Source: Strigops habroptila
Lineage: Eukaryota > Chordata > Aves > Psittaciformes > Psittacidae
Reading direction: 5' to 3'
DNA: 64,000 nt
Assembly: GCF_004027225.2 (NCBI RefSeq)
Contig: NC_044291.2
Location: forward strand, 11,826,707 to 11,890,706
Below the pieces are notes generated by a model. That model saw only the letters and a program-made list of their open reading frames with translations. It did no database searches and had not been told where the DNA came from. This document shows positions 34,522 to 64,000 of this stretch, piece by piece. Within the stretch, counting starts at the first letter, position 1; every line of letters begins with the position of its first letter. The position numbers and the translations under genes are program-made.

Positions 34522-36787
34522 GTTTGCTAGCAAACAGCATTAGCGAACAGGAACAAAAAAATCTCAAATGTAGTGTGCGCAACCACTGCCAGGAAGTGTC
34601 AAATCAGCCTCTCACAGCTTTCTATGCCCACGGGAGCTCTTCTGCATCAGCACGGGCATGTCAGGTGAGCTTGACTTGCCCATTGCCATGGGAGAAGCTA
34701 GTGCTCAGAGCAGGAACTGAGTCCAGGCATCCCAGTGCTGAGGCTGGTCAGCACCAGTGGCCATTAGCCAGCAGGAGCTGCGGTAAAGACCCAAAGGAAC
34801 CATGGATGTGTGGAAAGGAGGAAAAAAATATATCAGTGTTGACAAACGTGAAAGAAACAGGATTTGAACCATATCTCTTATACACTTAAGAGGACTGGCA
34901 CTGTTAAGAGAATGGGTTCCACTCTACTGAAATTTGCTCCAACAGCAAATGCTAGACGCAGGGACATCTGAACCTAGAGCAAACTGCTGCTCTCCTCTGT
35001 GGTATCACAATGTCCATGACACAGGCACCACCACTCATTTGAGGGGCCCTGGGAAGCCACATGCTGGCACCTCCAGAGCCTCCGTCCTGGTCTGTTGCTC
35101 ATGACGCTGAGACAAGGAGTATCAGGGAGCAAGCCTGTTGAAGGGTGACAGCCAGAAAGGGTGATTAGCCACTGTCCAGGTGAGCAGGTTGCAAAGCTGC
35201 CTGTGCCACAGACACCTTCGTGTGCCATGGACATCTTCCTGTGCCAGGGGTGATTTCCTTCAGATCTGAGTTGGCTTCTAAGGGAGAGGCTGGAAGATGC
35301 TCAGCCCAAAAGCCCTCCCATCCATGTGGCCCTTCTGTGCTCCCCACACCATCAGCTTCCCTGTCTGGGCTGGGCTCCATCCTAGGTGTCTTCAGCACCT
35401 TGGTCCTACTCCCAGCATCTCAGCCTGTTCTTGCCACTCCTCCATGGAGTTTCTCAGCCATGTCAGACCCAGGTTCCCAGGCAAATCACAGCAGACTCTG
35501 GGGACCCTCACTGGGCTTTTCTCTATCAAGGACCTGCTCTGGCTGGTCTCCTCTGTGCTATGGCTGGGCTGTTCACAGCCTGCTTGTCTTCAAACCATTT
35601 ATTTCCATAAATTTCCCAGACCTGTCCTACCTGTTTTGAGATCTCTGCTTGGCTTAGCTGTGTCTGACTGAACAGGTTCACACCTGCACAGGATATAGGG
35701 AGAAGGAACCGGTGCATCAGCCCTCCCCTTTCTGCTCCAGAAACAAGGCAGTGAATGTGATGCTGCTCAGCTCTGGTAGCATCAGCACATGGGCTGTTCT
35801 GCTCAGCTAAAGATAAATCTGCAGGAAAATGAGTTTTTCTTTAGGTTCCTCACACATCTGGGCTTGCTGGAACAGCCAGGAATAATAGGTGAAATTCAAC
35901 ATGACCTTAACATCTCTTGTCCAATTTCCCTGCCTGGCAGGTCTATCCCACCAGGAAAGCAATCCTGAGACACCAGAAACAATTCCTGGCATTGACAAAA
36001 TATTTCAGCCCAAATACTCTCACTCCTCCATGAGGAGCTTTCTGCTCTGGCAGCAGGGAGGTGGGACGCAACTGCCCAGTGCAGGTCTTGTCTTACTCCG
36101 CTTTCCATAGCAAAGTGTCCTGGAGAGGCTGCCATGGAACAGGCTGATGCTCTCATCCTTGGTGTGGGCAGAGGTGAACAAGGTTTAGGAGATGTTGAAA
36201 ATTCTTGGAAAATGCATTTTCCCCCTCACCGAATAGTTTATTTTGGGGCCAGCCCAGACTCTTCTGCTTGACACAAAGAGCCATCTTTGTGTTGGGTTTG
36301 TTTTTAATCTAAACAACATAGTCATTCAGTTCTTCCTCCAAGCTACTGAGAAGCACCAGCTGCCATTCTAACCTGGCTCAACCCTCTCTCCCTACTGGCC
36401 TGCAGGCACACTCACAGCTCTGGTGTGGTGGCACCCAGTGTACCACTGCCCCTCTCTGGAAGGGCATGGAGTGTCTGATGTTCCCAGGAAAGTTGGTGGC
36501 AGGCCAGTGTGTCCACCAACCAGTCTTGCCACCCCTGGGAGCGGAGGTCACAGGAGCCACACCAAACCCCTGCAGAGCACTGGAGGAACAGGGTGCTGGT
36601 GGTGGAGACTGGGGCACCTTCCTAAACGACACCGGCCATCTACAGCTGATGCTGGGTGACTGTGGCATTAGATGAAGCCCCGTGCTGACCACAGGAGCAT
36701 GTAGGGGTTCGCATGTGAAGCTTGACTCTGCACAAGACACATGGTGACTGCAGCCATGAGGCTGACCATGTTCAAGCAGATGTTTAC

Positions 36788-37077
36788 AAGGGCCTGTAAG
36801 GACAGGACAAGGGGGAATGAATGTCTTTAACCTGACAGAGGGGAGATTGAGATCAGCTCTTAGGCAGAAGCTCTTCCCTGTGAGGATGCTGAGGTGCTGG
36901 CACAGGGTGCCCAGGGAAGCTGTGGCTGCCCTATCCCTGGCAGCGTTCAAGGCCAGGTTGGACACAGGGGCTTGGAGCAACCTGCTCTAGTGGAAGGTGT
37001 CCCTGCCCGTGGCAGGGGGTTGGAACTGGATGAGCTTTAAGGTCCCTTCCAACAAAAACCAGGCTGGGATTCTATCT
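36788..37077 (+). mobile_element. CR1 LINE, 290-bp 3' end
   Basis: Runs from GGGCCTGTAAGGACAGGACA to the tail CCAGGCTGGGATTCTAT. It belongs to the recurrent subfamily and lacks the final octamer copies. Confidence 0.92.
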
Positions 37078-38521
37078 TGTGAGTCTCTGCTGCTGCATTC
37101 TTCTGGGGGAGAGGAACGTCTGGTGGGAACCAGCTGCATGTCTGTGTGCTCACTGTGTGCTTGCTGCTGCCTGGCATGTGGACCCGCCAGCACAGCACAG
37201 CCCTCCTCTGTGTATTGTACTGCCAGCTTCAACAGTTCTGCATCCAAAGTGAGTTGGTCTCCAGGCAGTGCAGGTTACCAGACCACACCCAGGAACAGTT
37301 GGTCAGGGCTTGGTTAAGACCAGACCAGGAGCTGTGCACACAGCAGCCCAGATGACAAGTTCTGGTGCTCCGCACCACTGTCCAATTCATTCAGTATAAT
37401 TGCTGTTAACCTCTTCTTTCAGCCCCAGAGCTGAGAGGCGCAGGGAATCACTTCCAGTAGGGTACCAAAGTGTTAACCCAGAAACACATCTGTACCCAGG
37501 AAACCTTCAGGCAGAGGCTGCAAGGGGCAAGGGCCGTGTGGTTGGGGAGACACAGCAGATCTTCCTTTGGAGGGGGGCTATCTTGTTTGCTCTTCCCAGC
37601 TCTGCAATGCCATCGCACTTTCCATCTTGCTGCTTGTGGGGCCTCCTGAGCACCTGCTCTGTTTGCTCTGGAGGGGGCCAGCCGCTTCTCACAAAGTTTT
37701 CTTTCCTCCAGACTGTTTTTCCCCACAAAGGGCCGCAAGCAGGAAGTGTGGCGACTGCTCGGTGGCTCACAGGCTGTCATGAGGGCTGGGAGAAGCTGAA
37801 ATCAGCTGTCCAGAGGGTGGGGGTTCTGTTTGCTCACTCTGCGACATGCCTGATCTGCAGAGCAAGGACTTGTGTTGGTAGGAAACGTTAGTCACTTGTG
37901 TCCAGTGTCACCCTCCTGCCCCTCTGCTAATGGGGTCTCATATGATGTGTTTAAGCAGAGAGAATCATCTGGGGTTTAAATCAAAGTGTGACAGATGCTG
38001 CAAGGCCTCCAGTTAGAATCCACCAGCAATTGCTCTGTCCTATTGTAAGTCCCGCTCTGCTGCTGCTGAAGCCATCTCACAGGAGCGGCTCGGGGCACCA
38101 TGTAGGAACAGTCCTGCCACAGCCAAAACCTTCCCAGTCCTTCATCTTACCCAGGGAACAACTGTAAAACTGCATTTCTTCAGGGAACGCACCCATGAAT
38201 CCTTATATATGGAAGCCTGATGGAGGGCCCTAAACACAGGCAGCTCTGCCTCTCTCCTGGTGGAATTTCTTAGCCCTGATAGCGCAGGTGCTGGAGCTTT
38301 TTTAAGGATGAATTTCTTTCCTCTTCCACCCGCATGTTTGAGTTTTGTACCTCCTTCCTGCTCCCTCAGGTTGTCCTGCCTCATATATTTGATCCCACCT
38401 GCTGCTATTTGCATTGCTTTACAGAAGAAAATTTCTACCCACATGGGTGCAGTGGGTTGTGGAATCAGCCCAGGGGACTGCTGCAGCAGGACAAACCTGT
38501 TCTGGTGGATGGCTGGATTTT

Positions 38522-38816
38522 TACAAGGGCATGTAGTGATAGGACAAGGGGAACGGCTTTAACCTGCCAGAGGGGAGATTGAGATCAGCTCTTGGGCAGA
38601 AGCTCTTCCCTGCGAGGGTGCTGAGGCGCTGGCACAGGGTGCCCAGAGAAGCTGTGGCTGCCCCATCCCTGGCAATGTTCAAGGCCAGGTTGGACACAAG
38701 GGCTTGGAGCAACCTGCTCGAGTGGAAGGTGTCCCTGCCCGTGGCAGGGGGTTGGAACTGGATGAGCTTTAAGGTCCCTTCCAACACAAACCAGGCTGGA
38801 GTTCTACGAATTCATC
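38522..38816 (+). mobile_element. CR1 LINE, 295-bp 3' end next to the UAP1L1 promoter
   Basis: Runs from CAAGGGCATGTAGTGATAGG to AGGCTGGAGTTCTACGAATT. It abuts an inverted internal CR1 fragment, and the UAP1L1 CpG island starts directly after that. Confidence 0.92.
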
Positions 38817-38822
38817 TTTCTG

Positions 38823-38935
38823 CACCCAGAGCAGAGCTGCTCCAGGCCTCTCAGCATCTCCGTGGCCTCCTCTGGACTCGGTCCAACAGCTCCATGTCCC
38901 CAGAGCCGGACGCAGGACTGCAGGCAGGGGTTCCC
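38823..38935 (-). mobile_element. CR1 LINE, internal fragment, inverted
   Basis: AGCAGAGCTGCTCCAGGCCT and the GGACTCGGTCCAACAGCTCC block match CR1 sequence located about 400-500 bp from the 3' end, in reverse orientation. The 3' end of this copy is missing. Confidence 0.8.
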
Positions 38936-39102
38936 GCGGAGCGGAGCGCGGCCCACGGCAGCAACGGGCAGAGCACGCCGCGGTCCTCCTAAGGGCCCGG
39001 GGGGGGCGGGAGCTGCTCGGCAGGGTGGGGCCCTGGGGGGCGGTTCCGCCGCTCTCTGTGCCCGCTGGAACTCGCCCGGTCCGGCGGGCAGGGACTGGCT
39101 GC

Positions 39103-57617
<18,515 letters not shown>

Positions 57618-57915
57618 GATACTGTCTGTCAGATCCATTGTAAGAACTGACATTACTAAAATATCAGCTATGAAGTGCATTATAAGAAACATTGCTTTGC
57701 AGTATCGATCGATGCCAAATCCTTGCAGCAATTGTGTTTGCACACACATGTGTGCTCACCAGTTCTGTTTGGTAACTTTGAAGTCTGTGCCTTTTACCTC
57801 AGTCTGTTTTGTAGACTTGGATGTGAATGAAGATTAATACCTTCTGGGTACCAAACACATTTTATATTTTTTATTTGCTGTGCATACAAATATGTCAAAG
57901 AGACAGTCAGGGTCT

Positions 57916-57921
57916 AATAAA
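57916..57921 (+). terminator. UAP1L1: UAP1L1 proximal polyadenylation signal AATAAA
   Basis: AATAAA about 300 bp after the stop codon, followed within 60-110 bp by GT-rich sequence (TTGTTTGTACTGGTGAGGTT). Confidence 0.65.
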
Positions 57922-59392
57922 TCAGCTTTGCATTCAAGAAGATTAAATCACTTCAGTGCCTTGTTAGGGATCTTGTTTGTACTGGTGAGGTTGGTGGTTT
58001 CTGATATTGTTTCATTTCCTTAATTTGTGTGCACATGTGAAGAATCAATTTGAGGCCCCATACTGAAAAGTATGGAATGACTTTGTTTACTGGGGCCTTT
58101 CTTTCCAAAGATCCATCTTTCCTCTAACGCTGTGCTGGTTAGAAGATCCAGTTCAGCAATTGCATCTTCTAACCAGATCACACAGAGTCTGCAGTAGGTA
58201 GGGATGCTGCTGTGCGTAAGTGTTGCTTGAGGTTTGGACTCCAAAGCAGATCAGAGTAGTATGCATATCTAGGTTTGCTGGTGCCATTCCAAGAAAACAT
58301 ATGGAAATATGCAGCTTTGGCTGATTGCTCTTTACAGCTGTTGTTTCTTTATTGAAAAGAAGATGATTATTTTTTTCCACAGCAATCCTCTGCTCTTCCT
58401 GTCTATAACAAACGGTTTACTTTTCATTTTTCTGTTTAATGTGTTCCATATCCCTCAAAAGGGACTCTTTTAAAGTACCTGAAAGCAATAAGAGGCACAA
58501 ATCCTGATGGTAGAATTTAATGTTTAACCAAAACAAACAAATGAAAAAGACTCAATCCTTGTATGACCACTGCACAAGGTAAAACACCGGGCTCTCCTTC
58601 TACAGTTTCTGGGTATCCTTTAGATGCCTTCCTTTTAAATACATTACTAACCATAATGTAGAGATAAGTGTCATCTAATTAAGGACACTAATTGTCAGAA
58701 CATATGTAGCATGTGAACTCGGCCCTGGCCAAGGGATCCCAGGGTGACCATGAGCCACAAATGATTGTTCCTGTTCAGCCTTCGGGCACTGCCCCAGCAA
58801 GCTTGTGCCAGGCAAGCACTTGGCTGCTGCAGAACCTGCACAGAACACACTAGAGTGGTTTCACCCTCCTGAGAATGCTTCAGGTGTGCTTCTGGGTGGC
58901 CTTTGCTTGAAGAGCACTTTATACTTCTTCCCTAAATCAGGTTTAAAGGAAGGTGGGGAGGAAGACGCCTCATTTGGAATGTTGTTATTTCATACATCTG
59001 CTTCTACTGAGGAATTGCTGATGCTGTTTTATTAAGCATAAATTTTTTAAATAACTTATGTGGCTTTCTGTGATTCCTGATGTGAAGCTGTATTCAGAAT
59101 GTTGAAGTATAAAAATGGCTTTGAGAGTAAATACAGTTTGTAATTAGGCTCATGTTATCCAAAGAAAGTTTTCCAGTATAAGGTGTATCTATATGCACAG
59201 AAGTAATGAGCCTTTTGCATGTGCAAACCAGCTCATGACAGTTTTGATTACCTCAGTTTGCTGTGCATCCATAATTCTCATTTTCAGTATAAATTAAGCA
59301 TTTGTCTGTGATGCTCAATTCTGTATTTTTTTCCTCACAGTGTTTCTATGGGTCATTCCATTCCTGTCAGTCAAGTTTTGTATCTGTGCCCT

Positions 59393-59465
59393 ATTTTTGG
59401 CTGGAATAGAGTTAATTTTCTTCCTAGTAGACTCTATGCCAGCTGAAACCAGGACAATCTGCCAA
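59393..59465 (+). mobile_element. Possible avian ERV LTR remnant
   Basis: GGCTGGAATAGAGTTAATTT followed by CTTCCTAGTAG is wording I associate with LTRs of avian endogenous retroviruses, and CCAGCTGAAACCAGGACAA follows after a gap. The fragment is short and the call uncertain. No viral coding sequence was seen. Confidence 0.35.
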
Positions 59466-59894
59466 CAAATTGTGTTGCATCTTTGTGAGTATTGCTTGTT
59501 GATTCAGGCACACGCTCCTTTCAAGTTGCACTGTGCTATGAAGAAAGCATATTTCTTTTGCTCTTTCTAAAGTGCTTTCTTTTGAGACTTCAGTTCCCAT
59601 GGGCTTTAATCATGTGTACACTGAGCTGTTGACTGGTTTTAGAGATTGTATTTGAGGAGAAGCTGAATTAGAATGCCTTGTCTGTTGGGGTTTTTTTCTA
59701 CAACTCCTCACATTTTAAACTGGAACATAGAAAGAATTCTGAGAGAACTTAAAAAAAAAAAAAAAAAGAAAAATAGTATCTGTCCTGTATGTAGCAAAGT
59801 AATTCTAATATGCATTATGAAATGAAAAAAGTACCTGAAACAAAGGGAGGCCCCTTAGTACTCCAGAAACTTTTGGACACCTAAGCATTTTTAT

Positions 59895-59900
59895 AATAAA
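59895..59900 (+). terminator. UAP1L1: Distal polyadenylation signal AATAAA
   Basis: AATAAA with a close, strongly GT-rich downstream element (TGTGTCTGTCTGTGTTTC). This is the better of the two sites by context, and would give a 2.3-kb UTR if used by UAP1L1. Confidence 0.55.
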
Positions 59901-59920
59901 GTTGTTACTGTGATTTTTAT

Positions 59921-61544
59921 GTGTCTGTCTGTGTTTCTTGTCCATGAGGAAAATACACTTGTTGTCTTTGTCCCTACACGTCATGGGTGTTGTCAGCATG
60001 GCTGCAGGACACTGAGTGTCACTGATGGCCTGGCTGGAGGCTGCAGTGCCCCTGTCGCAGAGGTACAGGGGGATGTGGAACTCAGCAGAGGGTAATTCCT
60101 GACGGTGTTTGACATTGTGGATGTATTATTTTCATCAGGAAAGAGAAGATTGTTCCTGCCTGCATTCCTGTTTGTTTGGTGGGGGTTTTTTCAAGCTTTT
60201 CAACTCAGTTTACTGAGGGGAGGGAGTTTCATTGCGAGTGGTTTGTGCTTTTCCTTTCGTTAAAGTAGAATTGAGCGATCTGGAGCTGAGTCAGGCTTTC
60301 ACAGCTGCTCTGTAGGTTATGAGCACTCACCGTAACACAGCTTTTGCTTGGCTTCCCAGTGGCAGCATTTTTTAAACAGGGCTTTATTTATAGAACAATC
60401 TTTGGTGGAAGTTGATATTTTTTCACAAATGACAGATTTTGTCCTCTTTTGGGGGTTTAGTGCTGAACCCAGCAAAGGTCAGAAGTAGATATTCTATCTT
60501 CCTTACTATTTTGCTCCATGTTTCTCTCTTGGCACCCCTGTGAAGGCTGACGAGTTTTTAATATGTTTTTAAGCTACTTGAACCAGTAGTTTCCTGTGAT
60601 AGGAAAACAAATACTAAAAATAAATGCATGCTTCAGGCTTTTGTTAAATTGTTCCTCTGCTTGTCTATGCAGAGTGTTCACATCTATCAGAATTGTTTGC
60701 TTGGTTTTTCTGAGCATTTTATGCTCAGAAAAACGCAAAATTTTCGTTTTTTCTGGAAATCTGTTGTGGAGGTGGACTCCAAATCTAAAGGCTCAAATGA
60801 TGCATGTTAACTACATAGTTAGACACAGCTGAAGGTGAATTCAGTGACAGCACTTAAAGCCACTGCTTCAGTTCTTTACTTTTCCTGTTGGACTACAAAC
60901 TCGATCTAGAAGTAATCATTATTACAAAACCAGGCATGTTGTGGCTCTGAATGCGTACATCACTAAAGAGTGCTCCTCCCTATTCTTCTGCACCCACTGA
61001 TAATGTCCCTGCTCCTCTCTCGTGAAGATGCAGAGAACTGTTTGCACAGGGATTGAGAAAGGGCTGGGGGTCTGTGGGGAAGCAGGTGGGGGAAGGAGTT
61101 GTGTGGACAAAAGGACCGTGCTGAGCACCAAAATTCAGTGCCAGATCTTACGGAAGGGTTGTTTACACAACTGCTTAAGTTGATTTTCACCCGCTCGCAC
61201 GCATCCTTTCACAGATTTCAGCTGTCTACTCTCAGGCCTATATTGTCTGCCCAGGACTCTGTGTGTGTGATGCAGTGGATGAGGGATGCCAGCTGTAAAA
61301 CATGTCTCTGGGGTTCTCACTGGTGAGTGATAATGACGTTAGACAGCTCTTCTCTGTCTTTTCAGAATCAACAGTTGTTTGGGGTTTTCCTTTGCTGTGC
61401 TCACTTCCCTAGCAGGCTGGCAGGAGGAGCAATGGTGTGGAAAGGAGGTGATCCTCTTGCCAGGGTGCAGTGTTCAGTGCTGTGGCCTTACCGGAGCATG
61501 GTTCCCCAAGGTGGGTGGGAGCTGCCCCTTCCTGAGCATGACCA
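59921..61544. other. Intergenic, UAP1L1 to MAN1B1
   Basis: Unique, fairly AT-rich sequence with no supportable gene, RNA or mobile element. Confidence 0.55.
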
Positions 61545-62008
61545 GTTAAGATGCTCCTGGAGAGGGTCCAGCAGAGACCAACAAGGATGATCAGGGGTTT
61601 GGAGCATCTCTCTTATGAGGGGAGATTGCAGGAGCTGAGCCTGTTTAGCCTACAGAAGAGCAGCCTGAGAGGGGATCTCATCAATGCAGATCAGTATCTC
61701 AAAGAGGGGTGCCAGCAGGATGGTGGCAAACTCTTTTCAGTGGTGCCCAGTGACAGGACGAGGAGCAGTGGTCACAAACTAACACACGACAAGTTTCACC
61801 TCAACATGAGGAAGAAGTTCTTTCCGTTGAGGGTGTCAGAGCACTGGCACAGGCTGCCCAGGGGGGTTGTGGAGTCTCTCTGGAGACATCCCAAACCTGC
61901 CTGGACACGTTCCTGTGTGACCTGCTCTGGGTGGCCCCGCCCTGGCAGGGGGTTGCATTGGATGATCTCCGGACGGCCCTTCCAACCCTAACATTCTGGG
62001 ATTCTGGG
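61545..62008 (+). mobile_element. CR1 LINE, 0.46-kb 3' end upstream of MAN1B1
   Basis: Runs from GATGCTCCTGGAGAGGGTCC through GAGGGGAGATTGCAGGAGCT and the TGGCACAGGCTGCCCAGGG block to the tail ACATTCTGGGATTCTGGG. Its wording (CGTTCCTGTGTGACCTGCTC) marks a subfamily different from the recurrent one. It ends about 280 bp before the MAN1B1 CpG island. Confidence 0.93.
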
Positions 62009-62466
62009 ACTGATGGGAGCATGCAGGCTCTTCTCTGGTCATCAAGTTGTTTTCCCTGAAGACCTTCCACACGCACATTTCCATTTATATTTCTTTCATG
62101 CAAGTATTTCTGTGACTGGTCTCTACATTATAGTCTCACAACACAGAGGAAAAGCGAGGGGCTCCCAGACTCTCCTTACATCTCGTTTCCCACCCAGGCA
62201 GCTGAAGTCTCGCTGGGCAGGGCCCTCACAGTGAGACAGGTGAAGCGAGGGACAGCGAGCGGAAAGAGCAAGAAACATTCAGCCCCAAACAGCACCGGCC
62301 CTCCGCCCGAAAGCGGTGCCCGTGCCAGGGTGGCCGGTGGCTCCGCTCGGAACTGGCACCAGCCCGGCTCCCGCTTCCCCCTCCCCACGGCCGCCGCTGC
62401 CATAGAATCCCGGAAGTGCTCCCGGCCTAGAGCGGCGCCCGGAAGCGGCCGGGAGGCGCCGCGGTG

Positions 62467-62514
62467 ATGGCGGCCGGCGCGCGGGGCGGTGGGCGGGCGG
62501 GCTGCGGGCCCTGA
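62467..62514 (+). other. Upstream ORF in the MAN1B1 leader, 15 codons
   Basis: ATG in strong context (G at -3, G at +4), reading 15 codons (MAAGARGGGRAGCGP) to TGA. It lies in the same frame as, and ends 9 bp before, the MAN1B1 start codon. Whether it is transcribed depends on the unknown transcription start. Confidence 0.6.
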
Positions 62515-62523
62515 GGCGCCGCC

Positions 62524-62664
62524 ATGTACTCGGCCGCTGCCGCCGCCGCCGCCTCGCCGCCTCGCCGGGACTTCATCTCCGTCACCCTCAGCCCGGAGGA
62601 GGCGGCGGTGGGGGCGGGCGGCTACAACAACAGCAAGGCCTGGAGGCGGCGCTCCTGCTGGCGG
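62524..62664 (+). CDS. MAN1B1: MAN1B1 exon 1: ER/Golgi mannosyl-oligosaccharide 1,2-alpha-mannosidase (N-terminus)
   Basis: Forty-seven codons from ATG (GCC before it) to the donor CGG|GTGAGG, phase 0. The peptide starts [17 protein letters not shown], then ISVTLSPEE and ends [13 protein letters not shown]. Human MAN1B1 reads RDFISVTLS and [12 protein letters not shown] in the same order, with the exon boundary before KWKQLSR as expected here. MAN1B1 is a type II membrane enzyme of the early secretory pathway that trims one mannose from Man9GlcNAc2 and helps sort misfolded glycoproteins to ERAD. This exon is only the cytoplasmic tail; the transmembrane and catalytic parts lie beyond the window. 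Position and strand next to UAP1L1 match human 9q34.3. Confidence 0.92.
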
Positions 62665-64000
62665 GTGAGGGCGGGACCCGCGCCGTGAGAGGGGCCTGGC
62701 CTGGAGCGGGTGGGGGGCCGCACGGTGGTGGTGGGTACCCCCGGGCTGGATGCAGGGGGGAGCAATGGGAGAGCCGTGTTGGACTTGGGGGGGGCCGGGC
62801 TGAGGGAGCGGAAGGTGAGGGGTGTCTCTGCCGCTGGACTGTGTGGGGGTCCGGGCTTGGGCCCCCCTGTTCCGAGTTGGGTACGGGGCCGGGGCTGTGA
62901 GTGCTAGACGGTGGGGGTGCCCTGGGCTTTGGGGAGGGCGGGCCTGTGGTGGGGGCTCTGCTCTCGGCAGTGCTAGGTGGCAGCTCCCTGCCTGGCAGGG
63001 GTTTGTGGGGCACAGGCTGAGCGAGGGTGCTCAGAGTCACAGCTTAAGTTTTTGCAACAGAGCTGGGTGGGGGGACACGGTGTGTGAGGGGAATCCTGTC
63101 TTCTGGTAGTGGGCATTTTGGAGGCAACACTGTACTCTCCGGGCAGGGATGGAGCAGGGAGATGTGGTCTTGGTGCCCTTGCCCCCTGATTTAGGGCTTA
63201 AAGCCCTGTCCTCTGCCCTGGGAGAGTAAAGGAAATGGTTCTGCTTTCTGCAGGAAGGCTTGAGTGTAAGGAGGTGGCAAAGCTGTATGGAAGTGACCTT
63301 CTTGCCACTTTGGGGGTGGGAGTTGGGCAGGCAGCTTTACCACAGTGGGAGTCTTGGGCTGGAGAGGCAGGGTGGGAAAGTGTGAGTCAAAAGGACAAGA
63401 TAACCCTTCCTTTTATCCTTATTCCTTGTTGGCAAAAAAAAGTGAGATGGTGGTAAATGCCCTCATGTATTGTTGCCTCATTCCTACCCACCCCAAGACA
63501 CCACAGTCAATGCCTCTTTTCACATCCTGCCCTGAAGAAACAGGGCTGCTGGGTTTCAAGCATCCTTCTGCAATTGGGAGATGATGGTATGGTTTGCCAT
63601 GCAGGTGGAGCTGAAGGTGAAGGAGTGGGATCAGCATCTTGCAGTGTGCATAGGGCAGTGTTTACAGGGTTACTGTTCTGCTGGCACTGTGGGAGGACAT
63701 CAGGAAATGTGAGCTGTGGGGCTTGGCAACGTGAGTACACTGACAGTTCTTCACTGAGGACTATGGGAAGTGCTGTGGGGTGTAGAGTGGTTTGTAGGGA
63801 ACTGCAGGTTGTTTCCAAGTGTAGTGTTGGACTGAATCACCTTCTCTGTATGCCAGAACCAGTAATTACAGGCAAAATGCTTCTCTGGGGAATATTGATA
63901 GGACTGTTAGAAAACTAACAAAATGGTAAGTTAGTAGTTAAACATTAATTCAGATTGCTCTTTCTAAATGAAGGAAACTTTTCTCTTGAGCTAATGTAGC
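62665..64000 (+). other. MAN1B1: MAN1B1 intron 1 (partial)
   Basis: Begins at the exon 1 donor. The first 300 bp are G-rich, with several GGGG runs. No second exon (expected to begin KWKQL-like) was found before the window end. Confidence 0.75.

Larger units (their letters stand above)
34522..38920. other. Intergenic region, SAPCD2 to UAP1L1
   Basis: Lies between two divergently transcribed genes. Apart from the CR1 copies listed, it is unique sequence with no supportable exon or RNA gene. Confidence 0.55.
57618..59920 (+). other. UAP1L1: UAP1L1 3' UTR (short or long form)
   Basis: Non-coding stretch after the UAP1L1 stop, with a proximal and a distal polyadenylation signal. The short form would be about 0.3 kb and the long form about 2.3 kb. 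It includes a possible LTR remnant near 59395 and an A run at 59751-59767. Confidence 0.5.
62290..62900 (+). promoter_or_regulatory. MAN1B1: CpG-island promoter of MAN1B1 with two ETS-type sites
   Basis: CpG-rich, TATA-less region around exon 1. CCGGAAGTG at 62410-62418 and CCGGAAGCG at 62439-62447 fit ETS/GABP sites. GATGGCGGC at 62466-62474 fits a YY1 site overlapping an upstream ATG. This is the usual layout of housekeeping promoters. Confidence 0.65.

Overview
The window reads as vertebrate, and specifically avian, nuclear DNA. It is GC-rich, with CpG-island promoters and spliced genes with GT-AG introns. It carries about 18 copies or fragments of CR1, the dominant LINE of bird genomes, whose 3' tails end in the typical GATTCTATGATTCTATG-like octamer repeats. 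Four genes can be read exon by exon. From remembered human gene order they form the same block as human 9q34.3: ENTPD2 (-), SAPCD2 (-), UAP1L1 (+), MAN1B1 (+). In chicken this block is expected on chromosome 17. The species cannot be fixed from the sequence alone.

Layout. Positions 1-3393 are intron 1 of ENTPD2, whose only visible exon is 3394-3504 (minus strand, CpG-island promoter). Positions 3.7-20.96 kb are intergenic: minisatellites at 6.6, 8.8-9.2 and 14.05 kb, a (CTTTTT)n array at 15.7 kb, three CR1 pieces, and an avian LTR-like repeat split by a CR1. SAPCD2 runs leftward from 33461 to 22691 in six exons (343 aa), with a 3' UTR to about 20.96 kb. Its promoter has three regularly spaced CCAAT boxes. 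Positions 33.7-38.9 kb are intergenic with several CR1 copies. UAP1L1 runs rightward from 39103 to 57617 in nine exons (507 aa). Its 9.4-kb first intron carries a 2.8-kb CR1 with endonuclease and reverse-transcriptase remnants. Two good polyadenylation signals follow. MAN1B1 exon 1 lies at 62524-62664; the rest of the gene is beyond the right edge.

Function. The genes do not form a pathway; they are housekeeping-type neighbours. ENTPD2 is a cell-surface nucleotidase, SAPCD2 a spindle-orientation and cell-cycle protein, UAP1L1 a UDP-sugar pyrophosphorylase paralogue, and MAN1B1 the early-secretory-pathway alpha-1,2-mannosidase of glycoprotein quality control. I found no sign of a new biological system. 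The most interesting signals are regulatory (CCAAT array, MAN1B1 uORF) and repeat-structural. Gene names rest on protein similarity to human family members recalled from memory, with no database search.
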